Positions 7,564 through 16,955 of a stretch of DNA of 64,000 bases are shown piece by piece; the stretch's first letter is position 1, and each line of letters opens with the position of its first letter. This DNA comes from Planctomycetaceae bacterium (lineage in GTDB: Bacteria > Planctomycetota > Planctomycetia > Planctomycetales > Planctomycetaceae). Position numbers and translations under genes: made by a program. The DNA is taken from positions 1 through 64,000 of the forward strand of contig JACKHO010000011.1 of NCBI GenBank assembly GCA_020638955.1, written 5' to 3'. Under the pieces are notes generated by a model that saw only the letters and a program-made list of their open reading frames with translations, had not been told where the DNA came from and did not search any database.

Positions 7564-9987
7564 TTAGCGTTTCTTCATCAGGTCGGACAGAGCAACGGCT
7601 CGCACAATGTCCTTGAGCTGATAATTCCGTGCCTTCGATTCCGCCACAATGGCCTGAACTTCTTCACGGTCGTCCACCGTCAATACGCGTCGCAGTGCGT
7701 AGGTGCAGAGGTGTTCGACGAAGGCCTGCAGGAAGCGGTCGTGGTCGTTGAGTAACAGTTGTTTGAACTCATTCGCATCGGCGAATGCTCGGCCGTCTGG
7801 CAACTTGCCGCTGGGATTGACCAGAGGGTCATCTCCGGTGCCGTTCTCAACGCGTTCATGCGTTCGCCATTGCCCAATGGCATCGAATTGATCGAACGCC
7901 AGGCCGAGTGGATCGATAGTGCGATGGCACGCGGCACAGTTGGGATTATGCGCGTGGGCTTCGATTTTCTGCCGGATTGTTGACTTCGGACTGTCCGGAG
8001 GATTCGGTTCGATAGGATCGACATTCGCCGGTGGGGAGGGAGGCGTCTTTCCGAAAATCGCTTCGCTGACCCAGACACCACGGTGTACGGGACGATGCCG
8101 TGTTCCATCGGACGTGAGACTCAGAACGGCTCCCATAGTCAGCAGGCCGCCACGATGGTCTTCAGCGTTAAGTGACACACGTTGGAACTCGGTCGTTGTC
8201 GGTTCAGGCAATCCGTAGAAGTCGCACAATCGGGCGTTGGCCATGGTCCAGTCGGATGAAATGAACGAGTCAATTGGTAAATTCTTGACGAAGACTTCGC
8301 GGAAGTAGTGGCCGACCTCTTCGTGCATACTGGTTTCGAGCCAGACGTCGTAATCGGGATACAGCTTGCCGTCCGGTGGAAACATTCCGAGTCGATGCAG
8401 TTGCAGCCACTGTCGCGGGAAGTCTTCGATGAACCGTTCGATTTTGGGATCGGCCAACATGCGGTCGACTTGAGTGGGCAGGGCAGTACTACCGAGTGTT
8501 CCGCCATCAGCGGCCTCGTACAGTTGCTCATCCGGCATGGAACTCCAGAGAAAGTACGACAGGCGCGAAGCGAGTTCCCAGTCGTTAAGTTGCGGGCGCG
8601 ACTCAACATCTCCTTCGACGAGGTAAGTGAAATTGCGTGACGTCAACACGCCGAGCAACGCGACTTCGTAGGCCGATTTAACCGACTCGCCAGCCGCCCG
8701 TTCTTCCTCGTACGCCTTGAGATAATGGCTCAGTTCTTCAGTCTTCACAGGACGTCGCCAGGCCAGCTCTGCGAACTTCTGAAGATGCTCGGTGACGTTT
8801 GCCAAGTCGGCGTCCTCAAGAGGCTGGACTTTGTTGCGTCGCGACCGTTCTGCTTCACTTTCGATGGGGCCTTCCCATTCAATCCAGTCGAGCAGCACAA
8901 AGGAAAAAATCCCGTTGCCTTCTTCGTCAAAAAGTTTCGGCCCCGTGGGATTCAACAGTTGCGTTTCACTCGTGTGCGTGAAGATGTAGCTGTCGCTCCC
9001 CAGGATGTTCCGGTGATGTCCGCCCTTGTCGCGGGAAATGATGTCCGTCACAACGACGTTGAAATCGAGGCTCGCGGGCATTTCCAGGAAGACTTCGAAC
9101 TCGATGATTTGCGGTTCATCTTCCGGGGCAAGAATGTCGAGTTCGACCAGCCCCTCGTTGGCCGCTTCATCGGTCGCTTTGCCAATTCGCAAGTGAGGAA
9201 TCTGGCCACCCGGCGGTCGAATGCCGCTCACCTGCATGCGGGCACGGTACAGCCCGCTGTGCTGTGGGCCGGTGGCGCCAAACCAGTTTGCGCGAAACGC
9301 CGGCTGCAATCTTCCCGGGAAGATGAGGGCTCGTAGCGGACGTTTGATGCCGAAACGGTCCAGGTATTCCTGCTGTCGCGTTCCGCCGCTATAGCGAATG
9401 TCAGCGGCAGTTTTGCGAATGGTCTTCGTTTCGAGAGGCGTCTCAGGAAACGCGCGAGCAAGCACGATTTCAGCAGCCCGGTAGTAACGTTCTACGTGCG
9501 ATGGCGACAGCGACAACTGCGAACCAATTCGTTCGTAGCCCTGCCACAGTGTGTCGGCATTGAGTTCACCCGGCATTGTCGGGTCGTACCGCACACCCAG
9601 CAGGTCGTAGACGGTGTTCTGGTACTCCTTGCGACTCAGTCGATAATGAGCCACCGGCGGTCGAGCGGCCATGCGTGCGGCGCGCCCTTCGCGAATTCGG
9701 GCGTCGATTTGCTCAACAACTTTTGCGATTTCGTCTTCTGTTGGCTGAGGTTCATCCTTCGGTGGCATTTCGCCTGAGTTGATGCGTTCCACGAGTTCCG
9801 CCCACAAGTGACCATCACCGCCGGATTGGAAATCGCGAGACAGCGTGTCGATTCTCAAATCGCGTTCGACCCGCTCGGGCCCGTGACAACGGAGGCAGTG
9901 CTTGTCCAGAAACCCATCAAACGGTTCCGCCGCAGAGGCCAGCGGCAAACCGCAGAGGAGGAAAGCAAGCAGGAGGTATGAACGCAT
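7564..9987 (-). CDS. DUF1592 multidomain secreted protein (DUF1587/1595/1592/1588/1585, cytochrome-like)
   Basis: 807 residues with a signal peptide (about 1-20). A CxxCH motif at Cys31/Cys34/His35 marks the N-terminal cytochrome-like segment. Then come the DUF1587 region (LSRKEYQNTVYDLLGV), DUF1595 (LAWRRPV), DUF1592 (SRLSYFLWSSMPDEQL), DUF1588 (GGLLTMGAVL, THRxP-like part and a second motif, CAACH) and C-terminal DUF1585 (HLCTYALRRV). This order is standard for the family. It is presumed periplasmic and haem-binding and heads the three-gene minus-strand run with DUF1552. Function is unproven; a role in polymer breakdown or electron transfer has been suggested for such proteins. Confidence 0.93.
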   Translation of the reverse strand: MRSYLLLAFLLCGLPLASAAEPFDGFLDKHCLRCHGPERVERDLRIDTLSRDFQSGGDGHLWAELVERINSGEMPPKDEPQPTEDEIAKVVEQIDARIREGRAARMAARPPVAHYRLSRKEYQNTVYDLLGVRYDPTMPGELNADTLWQGYERIGSQLSLSPSHVERYYRAAEIVLARAFPETPLETKTIRKTAADIRYSGGTRQQEYLDRFGIKRPLRALIFPGRLQPAFRANWFGATGPQHSGLYRARMQVSGIRPPGGQIPHLRIGKATDEAANEGLVELDILAPEDEPQIIEFEVFLEMPASLDFNVVVTDIISRDKGGHHRNILGSDSYIFTHTSETQLLNPTGPKLFDEEGNGIFSFVLLDWIEWEGPIESEAERSRRNKVQPLEDADLANVTEHLQKFAELAWRRPVKTEELSHYLKAYEEERAAGESVKSAYEVALLGVLTSRNFTYLVEGDVESRPQLNDWELASRLSYFLWSSMPDEQLYEAADGGTLGSTALPTQVDRMLADPKIERFIEDFPRQWLQLHRLGMFPPDGKLYPDYDVWLETSMHEEVGHYFREVFVKNLPIDSFISSDWTMANARLCDFYGLPEPTTTEFQRVSLNAEDHRGGLLTMGAVLSLTSDGTRHRPVHRGVWVSEAIFGKTPPSPPANVDPIEPNPPDSPKSTIRQKIEAHAHNPNCAACHRTIDPLGLAFDQFDAIGQWRTHERVENGTGDDPLVNPSGKLPDGRAFADANEFKQLLLNDHDRFLQAFVEHLCTYALRRVLTVDDREEVQAIVAESKARNYQLKDIVRAVALSDLMKKR

Positions 9988-10194
9988 CAGGCAGGACTCA
10001 GTCAGGTTGCAGTTACAGTGGACTGCGTTCAGCAGGCGGGACAGGCAGAGGGGGATGACCCTCAGGCGATAAGAAAATCGTATAGTCTCGCTATGATCAA
10101 TGCCAATTCAATTTCCGCGATGGCATTGAAGGAGGGCCGTTGAGAGCGGTAGTCTGCCGGGATTGAGGGAAATGCAATTGCGGAGAGGTTCTCG

Positions 10195-10587
10195 ATGGAT
10201 GATGACAGAAGTGTGGTTCGGCCTCCGAACAGGTCGCGAACATTTCAGGTCCGAAGCTGGTTGTCGCTGCTGTTCACATTGGTCGTGTTGTGGCCACTGA
10301 GTGTTTTCACGGCGATGTATCGAATCGAGATGCTGGATCAGGCTATTGCGTTTGGAATCGAGTTGCCGAAATTGACCCAGTGGGCTTTCTATGTCCCGGC
10401 TGCAACTTTTCCGGCGTGTGCCACTCTTCTATCGATCGTGTTGATCGTCAAAGAAATTGTTTGGTCTAACAAGTGGGGTTCGTTGATCGCGAATCTCATC
10501 GCGTTGGGAGCCATCGTTGTCGGCTATTTGATGTACTGGGTGATATTGGCGTTACCAGTTCGCGATATGATTGAGCAGCTATCATAG
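10195..10587 (+). CDS. Small membrane protein, three predicted helices
   Basis: 130 residues; the start is supported by GAGAGG upstream. Three hydrophobic segments lie at about 22-43, 62-90 and 97-122. The 3' end overlaps the convergent amidohydrolase gene by six bases. No family recognised. The gene stands alone on the plus strand between two minus-strand groups. Confidence 0.65.
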   Translation: MDDDRSVVRPPNRSRTFQVRSWLSLLFTLVVLWPLSVFTAMYRIEMLDQAIAFGIELPKLTQWAFYVPAATFPACATLLSIVLIVKEIVWSNKWGSLIANLIALGAIVVGYLMYWVILALPVRDMIEQLS

Positions 10588-11301
10588 CTCCTTGGCACTG
10601 TGTCTCAGAGACGCACTGATGACGCGACGCAACTTCTTTCTGACTTCCGCCGAACCATCGGCAATTAACTGGTTCACTTCCAGCTCAATTCCCAGGTAGT
10701 CCGACTCGTGGAACTGTTTGCGGAGGGCGGTGGTGAGACCATCTGCGGCGCCGCGGTAGGGGGCGTTCCGGCGAATACGCCACTCCATGGCAAGGCTTTC
10801 CAGTTGCTGTTGCCACTGCAGGCAGAATTCCTGTTCGGGCTTTCGCTTGGGATCGTACAACAGGCCAATTTCGAAATTGCGTTTCTGGCCGTTGAGTTCC
10901 GGAGTGAAGGAGTGGACGGAAACGTGGAGGACGCGCTGCCTGGCGGCGATGCGCTTCCCAATGAGTTCGGCGAGCTGAGTTCGGTATGGGTAGTAATACT
11001 TTATCAGCACCTGTTCTTTCTCCGCCGGGGACAACGGCTTCGACCAGTCGGAGAACAAGCTGCGGTGATGACGTGAACGGTTCAGTTCCACCAGGAGTCG
11101 CGAGACTGTCGACGACACGAGCGGTGCGTCAAATTCTTTTGCAAGAAATCTGGCGAGCGGCAGGGTGCCTGGGTCCCAACCGCGGTGCGAGGCGAGTGCT
11201 GCGTCCGCACCGACGAACAGGTGCCGATATGCCGCCGGCACTTCATTACCGCCATGTTCACATGAGAAAACGAGGGTCTGCGGCCGAGGCTTCTCACGCA
11301 T
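10582..11301 (-). CDS. N-formylglutamate amidohydrolase family protein
   Basis: 239 residues from the ATG at 11301, which overlaps the last 8 bases of the GCS2 gene; an in-frame start 22 codons earlier would run far into that gene. The family signatures are SCEHGGNEVP near residue 11, HRGWDPGTL, ELNRSRHH and HVSVHSFTP: a zinc hydrolase arrangement in which His and Glu residues bind the metal. Known members release formate from N-formylglutamate in histidine breakdown, but no hut gene is nearby. As the last gene behind two amide-bond-forming ligases, it more likely hydrolyses an acyl or amide group on their product (inference). Confidence 0.9.
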   Translation of the reverse strand: MREKPRPQTLVFSCEHGGNEVPAAYRHLFVGADAALASHRGWDPGTLPLARFLAKEFDAPLVSSTVSRLLVELNRSRHHRSLFSDWSKPLSPAEKEQVLIKYYYPYRTQLAELIGKRIAARQRVLHVSVHSFTPELNGQKRNFEIGLLYDPKRKPEQEFCLQWQQQLESLAMEWRIRRNAPYRGAADGLTTALRKQFHESDYLGIELEVNQLIADGSAEVRKKLRRVISASLRHSAKEL

Positions 11302-12517
11302 GGAACTGTTCGTTGTTCTGCAGGCAATCGCACAAGTCGCGGTACGTTTCTTCCAGCCGTGTGTCAAATTCGCTCCCCACGCTGGAGAGGATTCGACGTG
11401 CCAGCGGTCCCTGTTGCTGAATGTGCTCTAGCGACTTCGACCAGGGTGAATTGTTGAGTTCGGTTGCGGAAATCAATTGCGCGCAGAGTTCGCGGGCCGA
11501 GATTTTCGATTCCGTAATGCCGAACGCGCGGAGGTAGTTCTCGTCGTCAAAGACCGTTTGCTCGGCAGCCACAATGGTGCACTGGAGCAGGGCTGCGAGT
11601 GTGTCTGTCGAAAAATCTGATTGAGTCTGGAAGTCGCACCACTTTTCCTCGACCAGTCCTTTTAGAACTTCGACTTCGAAGGCCACAATTGCGAGGTCTG
11701 CCTGCGGGCATTCCTGGGCGTCAACAATTCGGATTTCAATGGCACCGCGATCGAATCGTCCAATAGCGCCCCGGGCGTTCATGAACGGATGTTGCAGGAC
11801 GCCTTCGGGATCATGCGGGGCGATGTCGCGGAACAGGGGCTGCATAATGTCTCGGTCGTAGTCGGATTCCGAGTAAACCTGTTCCGGAATGACTTTGCCC
11901 GTTACGGACGGAATGCGTGCCGAGTTGCTGTTGTAGACCTGCATCCGGTAGTCGAGCGGACCTTTGACTCGTCGATCTGCAATCGGCGAGCTGGCGGCGA
12001 GTGCCGGCAGGATGGGCATCAACAGTCTAATGGCCGCATGCAGTCGGGCGAATTCTTCATCATTCGCGAAAGGCAGGTTCAGATGCGTACTCTGCAAATT
12101 CGCCCAGCCATGACCGTGGCAATTGAAAATGCGGTCGTACGTCTGGTAGACAATGTTGTACTCATGCGGCCAGATTTTCATTTCCGTGTCGGGATTCATC
12201 CAGGGATGCATCCCGCCCGGCATGAGGCGTGAACCAAGTGACTGGAGAGCGTCGTTCGCGTTGGTTACTTGAGCCGCGAACTCGCCCGCAAGCTTTGGCA
12301 AGTCGGTGGCTGGGCCATTGCTCTTCAGTTCAATGACGTGCAGTGCCAGTTCATTGGACCAGCAAATGGGGCCGAGTTCCACTTCCGAAACGACGTCGCC
12401 AGCGAGGCTGCGGAGGAGTTCATCGGCGATGGGGCGGACGGAAAGTGTCTTTGCGTCGACAATCATGTATTCGATTTCGACGCCAAAGCCTTCAAAAAGT
12501 GACCAGCGTTTGTCCAT
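11294..12517 (-). CDS. GCS2-family carboxylate-amine ligase (glutamate-cysteine ligase-like)
   Basis: 407 residues. The N-terminus reads GFGVEIEYMIVD, the Glu-rich metal/ATP strand typical of glutamate-cysteine ligase fold enzymes, followed by an ELKSNGP region and a GHGWANLQSTHLNLPF segment that resembles the HxN substrate-site block. The C-terminal half has an EIRIVDAQECPQADLA stretch typical of GCS2. The family joins the carboxylate of a glutamate-like substrate to an amine using ATP. It lies 18 bp after the RimK-like gene, so co-translation is likely. The true substrate is unknown; glutathione synthesis is possible but no glutathione synthetase is present, and the neighbours suggest a different product. 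Confidence 0.88.
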   Translation of the reverse strand: MDKRWSLFEGFGVEIEYMIVDAKTLSVRPIADELLRSLAGDVVSEVELGPICWSNELALHVIELKSNGPATDLPKLAGEFAAQVTNANDALQSLGSRLMPGGMHPWMNPDTEMKIWPHEYNIVYQTYDRIFNCHGHGWANLQSTHLNLPFANDEEFARLHAAIRLLMPILPALAASSPIADRRVKGPLDYRMQVYNSNSARIPSVTGKVIPEQVYSESDYDRDIMQPLFRDIAPHDPEGVLQHPFMNARGAIGRFDRGAIEIRIVDAQECPQADLAIVAFEVEVLKGLVEEKWCDFQTQSDFSTDTLAALLQCTIVAAEQTVFDDENYLRAFGITESKISARELCAQLISATELNNSPWSKSLEHIQQQGPLARRILSSVGSEFDTRLEETYRDLCDCLQNNEQFHA

Positions 12518-12535
12518 GTGTTGTTCTGCCTGCCG

Positions 12536-14002
12536 TTACAAGTTGCGAGACTTGCGTTGTTCCATTCGTGCGAGAAACACATTCAAAATGCGACGGTAGA
12601 GTTCGTCCTTGAGAATGGCGTCTTCGCAGCCCGCATCGAGGTTTGGATTATCGTTCACTTCAATGACGTAGTAATTCCCGCCCGACTCTTTCACGTCGAC
12701 ACCGTATAGGCCATCACCCACTAGATTCGCTGCCTTGAGTGCGGCCTGGACCGCCTTACGTGGAGCGAGTTCGACCGGAATGGTCTCCAGTTTGCCGTAG
12801 CTGTCTTTGCCGCCGGTTTCGCGTCGGACAATTTGCCAGTGCCCCTGGGCCATGTAGTACTTGCAGGCATAGAGCGGCTGGCGGTCGATAATTCCAATCC
12901 GCCAGTCGTAGTCGGTGGGCAGGAACTCCTGAGCGACGACGAGCTCCGATTGTTGAAAGAATTCTTTGAGGGTGCGGTCCAGTTCTTCCTGGTTCGAAAC
13001 CTTCACCACACCTCGCGAGAAGGCACTGTCAGGGATTTTAATAACGCATGGGAACCCAAGTGATTCACCAATGCTGGCTGCGTTTTCTTCGTGAGCGACA
13101 ATGGTCCGCGGGATGGGAATTTTGTGACGGGTTAACAGTTCGGCCAGATACACCTTGTTTGTGCAGCGGGCGATGGAAAGCGGATCATCCATGACGACCA
13201 GCCCTTCGCCAGCCGCGCGGCGTGAGAAGCGATAGGTATATTGATTAACGAATGTCGTATCCCGAATGAACAGGGCATCGAATTCTGCGAGGCGTCCATA
13301 GTCGTCGCGGGTAATGAGTTCCGCCGCGATGTCGAGTGAGCGGGCGACTTTGATGAACTTCTGCAGGGCCTTCTCATTGGAGGGGGAATCTGTCGCTCCC
13401 GGTGAGTACAGGATGGCAAGGTCAAAACGGGTGGGCGTTTTGCGGCGAACGGTTCCGGTGCGGCCGGAAAAGTGATCGGCAGCAAATTGCACCATTGATT
13501 CGAAGTGTGCTTCGGGAACGTCTTTCGCGCCGATGGCTGCAATGCGGCTCAGTTCCCAGTTGTCGTCAGTCTTGACGAAGTGTGCTCGAAACAGCGGGGC
13601 GGGGAACTGGTTGAACAGGTGTAGGGCGAGCCGGTCGTGTCGGCGGGCAAGATTACGTCCGAAGTACACACTCAGCGTATAGGAGTCGCCCTGGATGTGT
13701 TCCAGACTTTTCTGGATGAGTTCGTCGAGTTCGTCGGTCGCCAGCCGAATGACGGCGCGGGTCTTGATGTCCTGCAGCGTATTGACGTTCGGCATGGGCT
13801 TGTGCCCCCGTGCTTCGGCCAGTAGCGAAACATAGTAACCTGTGGTCTGGTACTTATAGGACCGGCAAAGGTTAAAGACTTTTGCCCCACGCATTTCGCT
13901 GTACGCGCTGTTGGTGAGGTACGACTTCGCGTCGACGACTTCCACATCCGTGATGGGGGTCGTCCAGTCTTCTGGATTATTGGTGACGATGAGAATCGCC
14001 AT
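12536..14002 (-). CDS. RimK-family ATP-grasp ligase with N-terminal RimK-associated domain
   Basis: 488 residues, longer than classical RimK (about 300) because of an extra N-terminal domain (about 1-190) that opens with ILIVTNNPEDW. The C-terminal part (about 280-480) is an ATP-grasp: IPIPRTIVAHE, GFPCVIKIPDSAFSRGV (ATP-loop lysine) and EVNDNPNLDAG, with the Glu and Asn that bind magnesium. RimK-like enzymes add amino acids, often glutamate, to a peptide or metabolite carboxylate. GAGG precedes the start. The flanking C39 peptidase and GCS2 ligase suggest it extends or caps a peptide-like substrate. Confidence 0.9.
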   Translation of the reverse strand: MAILIVTNNPEDWTTPITDVEVVDAKSYLTNSAYSEMRGAKVFNLCRSYKYQTTGYYVSLLAEARGHKPMPNVNTLQDIKTRAVIRLATDELDELIQKSLEHIQGDSYTLSVYFGRNLARRHDRLALHLFNQFPAPLFRAHFVKTDDNWELSRIAAIGAKDVPEAHFESMVQFAADHFSGRTGTVRRKTPTRFDLAILYSPGATDSPSNEKALQKFIKVARSLDIAAELITRDDYGRLAEFDALFIRDTTFVNQYTYRFSRRAAGEGLVVMDDPLSIARCTNKVYLAELLTRHKIPIPRTIVAHEENAASIGESLGFPCVIKIPDSAFSRGVVKVSNQEELDRTLKEFFQQSELVVAQEFLPTDYDWRIGIIDRQPLYACKYYMAQGHWQIVRRETGGKDSYGKLETIPVELAPRKAVQAALKAANLVGDGLYGVDVKESGGNYYVIEVNDNPNLDAGCEDAILKDELYRRILNVFLARMEQRKSRNL

Positions 14003-14088
14003 GGTGTTGCCTCGGTATGTTCCTGGAGACAGAAATTAAGTGCCGAATGAAACGGCGGATTGAGAAACGTTCCGCCAATTCCCCATTC

Positions 14089-14844
14089 TTATGGGGGCGG
14101 TTCTTGAGTGGACTGCGGTTCAATGAGTAGCAAGTTGGCATCCAGTGTGAGTGCACCAAGCAAAATGGCGCACACGAGTCGACTGAGGCCAACGGTGTAA
14201 TAGTGCGCTTCGCCCAGCGGGTTGCGTTCGTAAGGGTCGGCGACTTCAACCAGACGATGTTGCGTGTCGTATCCGCAGAGCACGACGAAGTGGCCCTGAG
14301 GAACGCCGCGGACATCATCATCCACATTCGCGGGGTTGATTTCGCGTGGGTGTCGATAGAGGTATGTCGAACTGAGTCCCGTCAGGATGGGAATTTCCCG
14401 ACGGAGGAAATCTCGAATAAGTTGGGAACTCAAGTCCCGCATGAGAATGCGACCTCCCAGCTCGAGAAACTCAATGTAGGCTTCGCAGGCCAGGTCAATG
14501 CGGGTGCTTTTTCTGGCTTGTTGCTCCGCTTTCAGTTTGTCGATAAGAGAGACACACGCCTCGCCGCCGTGCTGGCCGGGCGACTTCTGATACGGTCGAA
14601 ACCAGGTTGGGTCAAAGACGTCAATGTCAAATGTATAAAGAGTGGCCTGATAGCCCCGCTGCAACGCGTGAGTTCCGAGCAGACCGGCCAGCGTGCCACC
14701 GTGGTCCAACTTGGGGGTCTCCCGAATGACCTCCTCCAGAGAAATGCCATCGCCGAAGTAGCGATAAACGGCGTGCAGACACGTCGGGCCGCAGGTGGTG
14801 TCGTCCGGTTGGGGTTGGATTTCGAGTCGAAGCTGTTCGTGCAT
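14089..14844 (-). CDS. C39-like / papain-like peptidase family protein
   Basis: 251 residues, no signal peptide, so probably cytoplasmic, unlike the membrane-anchored C39 protein at 1325-1885. Cys18 in TTCGP, a His in QGHFVVLCGYD and an Asp in VADPYERNP form the expected catalytic triad order; the oxyanion position before Cys reads DDTT. It is the first gene of the four-gene operon, 86 bp upstream of the RimK-like gene. A stand-alone cytoplasmic C39 next to two amidoligases more likely trims or transfers within a small peptide or amide product than processes bacteriocins. Substrate unknown. Confidence 0.87.
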   Translation of the reverse strand: MHEQLRLEIQPQPDDTTCGPTCLHAVYRYFGDGISLEEVIRETPKLDHGGTLAGLLGTHALQRGYQATLYTFDIDVFDPTWFRPYQKSPGQHGGEACVSLIDKLKAEQQARKSTRIDLACEAYIEFLELGGRILMRDLSSQLIRDFLRREIPILTGLSSTYLYRHPREINPANVDDDVRGVPQGHFVVLCGYDTQHRLVEVADPYERNPLGEAHYYTVGLSRLVCAILLGALTLDANLLLIEPQSTQEPPP

Positions 14845-15121
14845 TGTCGCACTCAGGGGAACGCATCGCCGGGAGTTGTCTGGGAATTGGGGCCAGAACT
14901 CACGCTCTCGGGCATGCGCGCGGAGTGTAGCGTCCGTCAGACACGTTGCGAAGAGAAAGATTGGCCCGAAAGCCCCGATTCTGTTAGGCCATCACCCGAA
15001 TTATAAAACCACCTGCGGTGCTGTTGGGGGATGAACTGAGTTGGTATAGTCATTCTGTCAACTTGGCGGTCACATGAATCGTCGGGCGATGCTGGTGAAT
15101 ACGATCTGAGAGGGGACGGCT

Positions 15122-16021
15122 ATGACTCGAATTTGTGCTTTGCTGCTGGCGGTTGGTTGTTTCATTGCGGTGCCAGGTACAACACAGGCCGCGCCTCGGC
15201 CGAATCCCAAACTCATCAAAAAGGTGACCCTCAAGTGGGAAGACCAGCCGGTGGTCGAGGGAATTGTCAAAGAAATCGAAGCGATTGGGATGAAGGTTTC
15301 CGTGGACACGGCGGCCATTGAGGAAGAAGGGCTCGAAGGGGCCAAAGACACGTTGGAGCTCACTTCTGTTCCGCTGTATCCGGCACTTCAGCAAATCGCG
15401 AGGCTGCATTCACTGTACATTATCAATAATGGGACCGACCTGAAGGTAGTCCCCCGGACTCAGGCGGATGAAGAATATGTGGAGGTCACCTATTCGCTAC
15501 AGGGCCTTCAGGGAGCGGTTACCGATGAGGAAGAATTCAATACTGCATTACGTGCGGCGTGCGATTTCTGGCAGGAAAGTGGAGATGGCAAAGGTGAATA
15601 TGCCGTTTTGCCGGCCGCACGAGTAGTTATCAGCCAAACACATCCCATGCATGAGGAATTGGCGAAAACTTTCTCGATGGCTGAGCTTGCGCTGCGCGGA
15701 CGCACGCCCAACTATCTCGATCCCCGAACGCAGTTGACGCTGCGTAAGGAATTCCAGTTTGCGTCTGATGAAATCTCACTGGAGGAACAGTTTCAGAACC
15801 TGTTAGGGGGAGTCAATTTTCTGTTCGATCGTGCTTCGATTGCTGACGAGGAGATACACCTGTCTGCCAAGTCGGCACCGCCGTCGGGCTCGGACACGGT
15901 CATCAATCAGCTTGCAGCATTATGTGCGGCTTCGAACTTGGAATGGTCTGTGCGTGACGGTTTGCTAGTCATCGAAACCGCGGAGCGACTGTGTTGTTTT
16001 GTCAAGTTGCGATGGTCGTGA
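15122..16021 (+). CDS. Secreted STN/secretin-domain-like protein, truncated by IS110 insertion
   Basis: A signal peptide (1-23, ...TTQAAP) is followed by two repeats of a small alpha/beta unit: KKVTLKWEDQPVVEGI...LTLRKEFQFASDEISLEEQF, with ALQQIARLHSLYIINNG and LAALCAASNLEWSVRDG. This pattern resembles secretin/TonB short N-terminal (STN-like) domains common in planctomycete secreted proteins. Native coding ends around LLVIETAE (base 15985); the last dozen residues and the stop at 16019 come from the inserted element. The original C-terminus continues at 17208. The product is probably non-functional or altered. Confidence 0.75.
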   Translation: MTRICALLLAVGCFIAVPGTTQAAPRPNPKLIKKVTLKWEDQPVVEGIVKEIEAIGMKVSVDTAAIEEEGLEGAKDTLELTSVPLYPALQQIARLHSLYIINNGTDLKVVPRTQADEEYVEVTYSLQGLQGAVTDEEEFNTALRAACDFWQESGDGKGEYAVLPAARVVISQTHPMHEELAKTFSMAELALRGRTPNYLDPRTQLTLRKEFQFASDEISLEEQFQNLLGGVNFLFDRASIADEEIHLSAKSAPPSGSDTVINQLAALCAASNLEWSVRDGLLVIETAERLCCFVKLRWS

Positions 16022-16955
16022 TTGGCGGGGATTTTCGATTTTCTGGTTTCAGTTGTGTGTTGAGGTGAACGAGCATTTTTCGGGCGCAGGCGATGATTGC
16101 AACGTTGTACGGTTTACCGCGCTGACGCAGGCGTTGGTAGAACGCGCTGATGACTGGACACCAGCGGGCGGCGGTTTTTGCGGCCATATAGAGCGCACAT
16201 CGGGCAGCCGCTCGGCCTCCGTAGATTCTTCGTCGACCGCACCAGTTGCCTGATTCTCGGGCGTGGGGAGCCAGGCCGGCCAGGGCAGCGGCTTGACCGC
16301 GCGTGAGTGTTCCGAGTTCGGGGAAATGCGACAGCAGAACGTTCACCGTCTTCTGCCCCACGCCTTTCTGGGACGACAAGATCTGGGCCTTTTTCTGAAA
16401 CTCGGCATCAGTCTGGATGAGTCGTTCGATTTGTTCATCAAGATTGCGTTCGACGGTGTTCAAGGACTCAATACTGTCGCGAATGCAGGCCGCGACTTCA
16501 GCATCAGCACACGCCTCCAGGCGAGCCATTTCGCGGACACGATCTTCCACGACCTGTTGTCGGCGATCGCTCAGTGCTCGCAATTTGCGAGTGTTTTCTG
16601 GTGTTTTCGGCGTGAGTGCCGGTTGTGTTGCGGTTCCAAACTTCGCGATGAATCGGGCGTCGATTTTGTCGGTCTTCGCCAGCATGTTGACGCTCTTGGC
16701 GAAGAAGCGAACGCATGATGGCTGTACGACGGCGACTGGCACTTCAGCCGCTTGTAGGGCTTCTGTTACGAGTCGTTCGTATCCGCCTGAGGCTTCCATG
16801 ACAACGATGGCATGGGGGAATTTTCGCACCATTGCGATGAGCTGTTCATGCCCCGCGGGCAAGTTGTCGAACTTGTCGAGAAACTTCTCCGTGGTGGCGA
16901 GGTGCAACGTTCTTTTCGAAACGTCAATTCCGAGGTAAACTGGTGTGGTCTTCAT
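16002..16955 (-). CDS. IS110-family transposase
   Basis: 317 residues starting at the ATG at 16955, preceded by GGGAG. The RuvC-like DEDD residues are all present: Asp11 (GIDVSK), Glu54 (VMEASGG), Asp96 and Asp99 (KTDKIDA). The C-terminal Tnp_20 domain includes GVGQKTV, LAGLAPHA and Ser235 in ESGNW, aligned with the catalytic serine of characterised members. No frameshift or internal stop, so it may be active. The last codons and stop lie inside the left inverted repeat, so the repeat is partly coding. Confidence 0.95.
   Translation of the reverse strand: MKTTPVYLGIDVSKRTLHLATTEKFLDKFDNLPAGHEQLIAMVRKFPHAIVVMEASGGYERLVTEALQAAEVPVAVVQPSCVRFFAKSVNMLAKTDKIDARFIAKFGTATQPALTPKTPENTRKLRALSDRRQQVVEDRVREMARLEACADAEVAACIRDSIESLNTVERNLDEQIERLIQTDAEFQKKAQILSSQKGVGQKTVNVLLSHFPELGTLTRGQAAALAGLAPHARESGNWCGRRRIYGGRAAARCALYMAAKTAARWCPVISAFYQRLRQRGKPYNVAIIACARKMLVHLNTQLKPENRKSPPITTIAT
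16004..16035 (+). repeat. Left inverted repeat of IS110 element (32 bp)
   Basis: Begins aagttgcgatggtcgtgatt and matches the reverse complement of 17174-17205 in 31 of 32 positions (c/t at position 7). It includes the transposase stop-codon region. Confidence 0.85.

Noticed and set aside
8725..9336. Plus-strand frame of about 200 codons inside the DUF1592 gene
   Set aside because: Antisense to conserved DUF1592 blocks; a product of codon bias on the other strand.
16263..16938. Overlapping plus-strand frames inside the IS110 transposase
   Set aside because: Antisense to the intact DEDD transposase with all catalytic residues.
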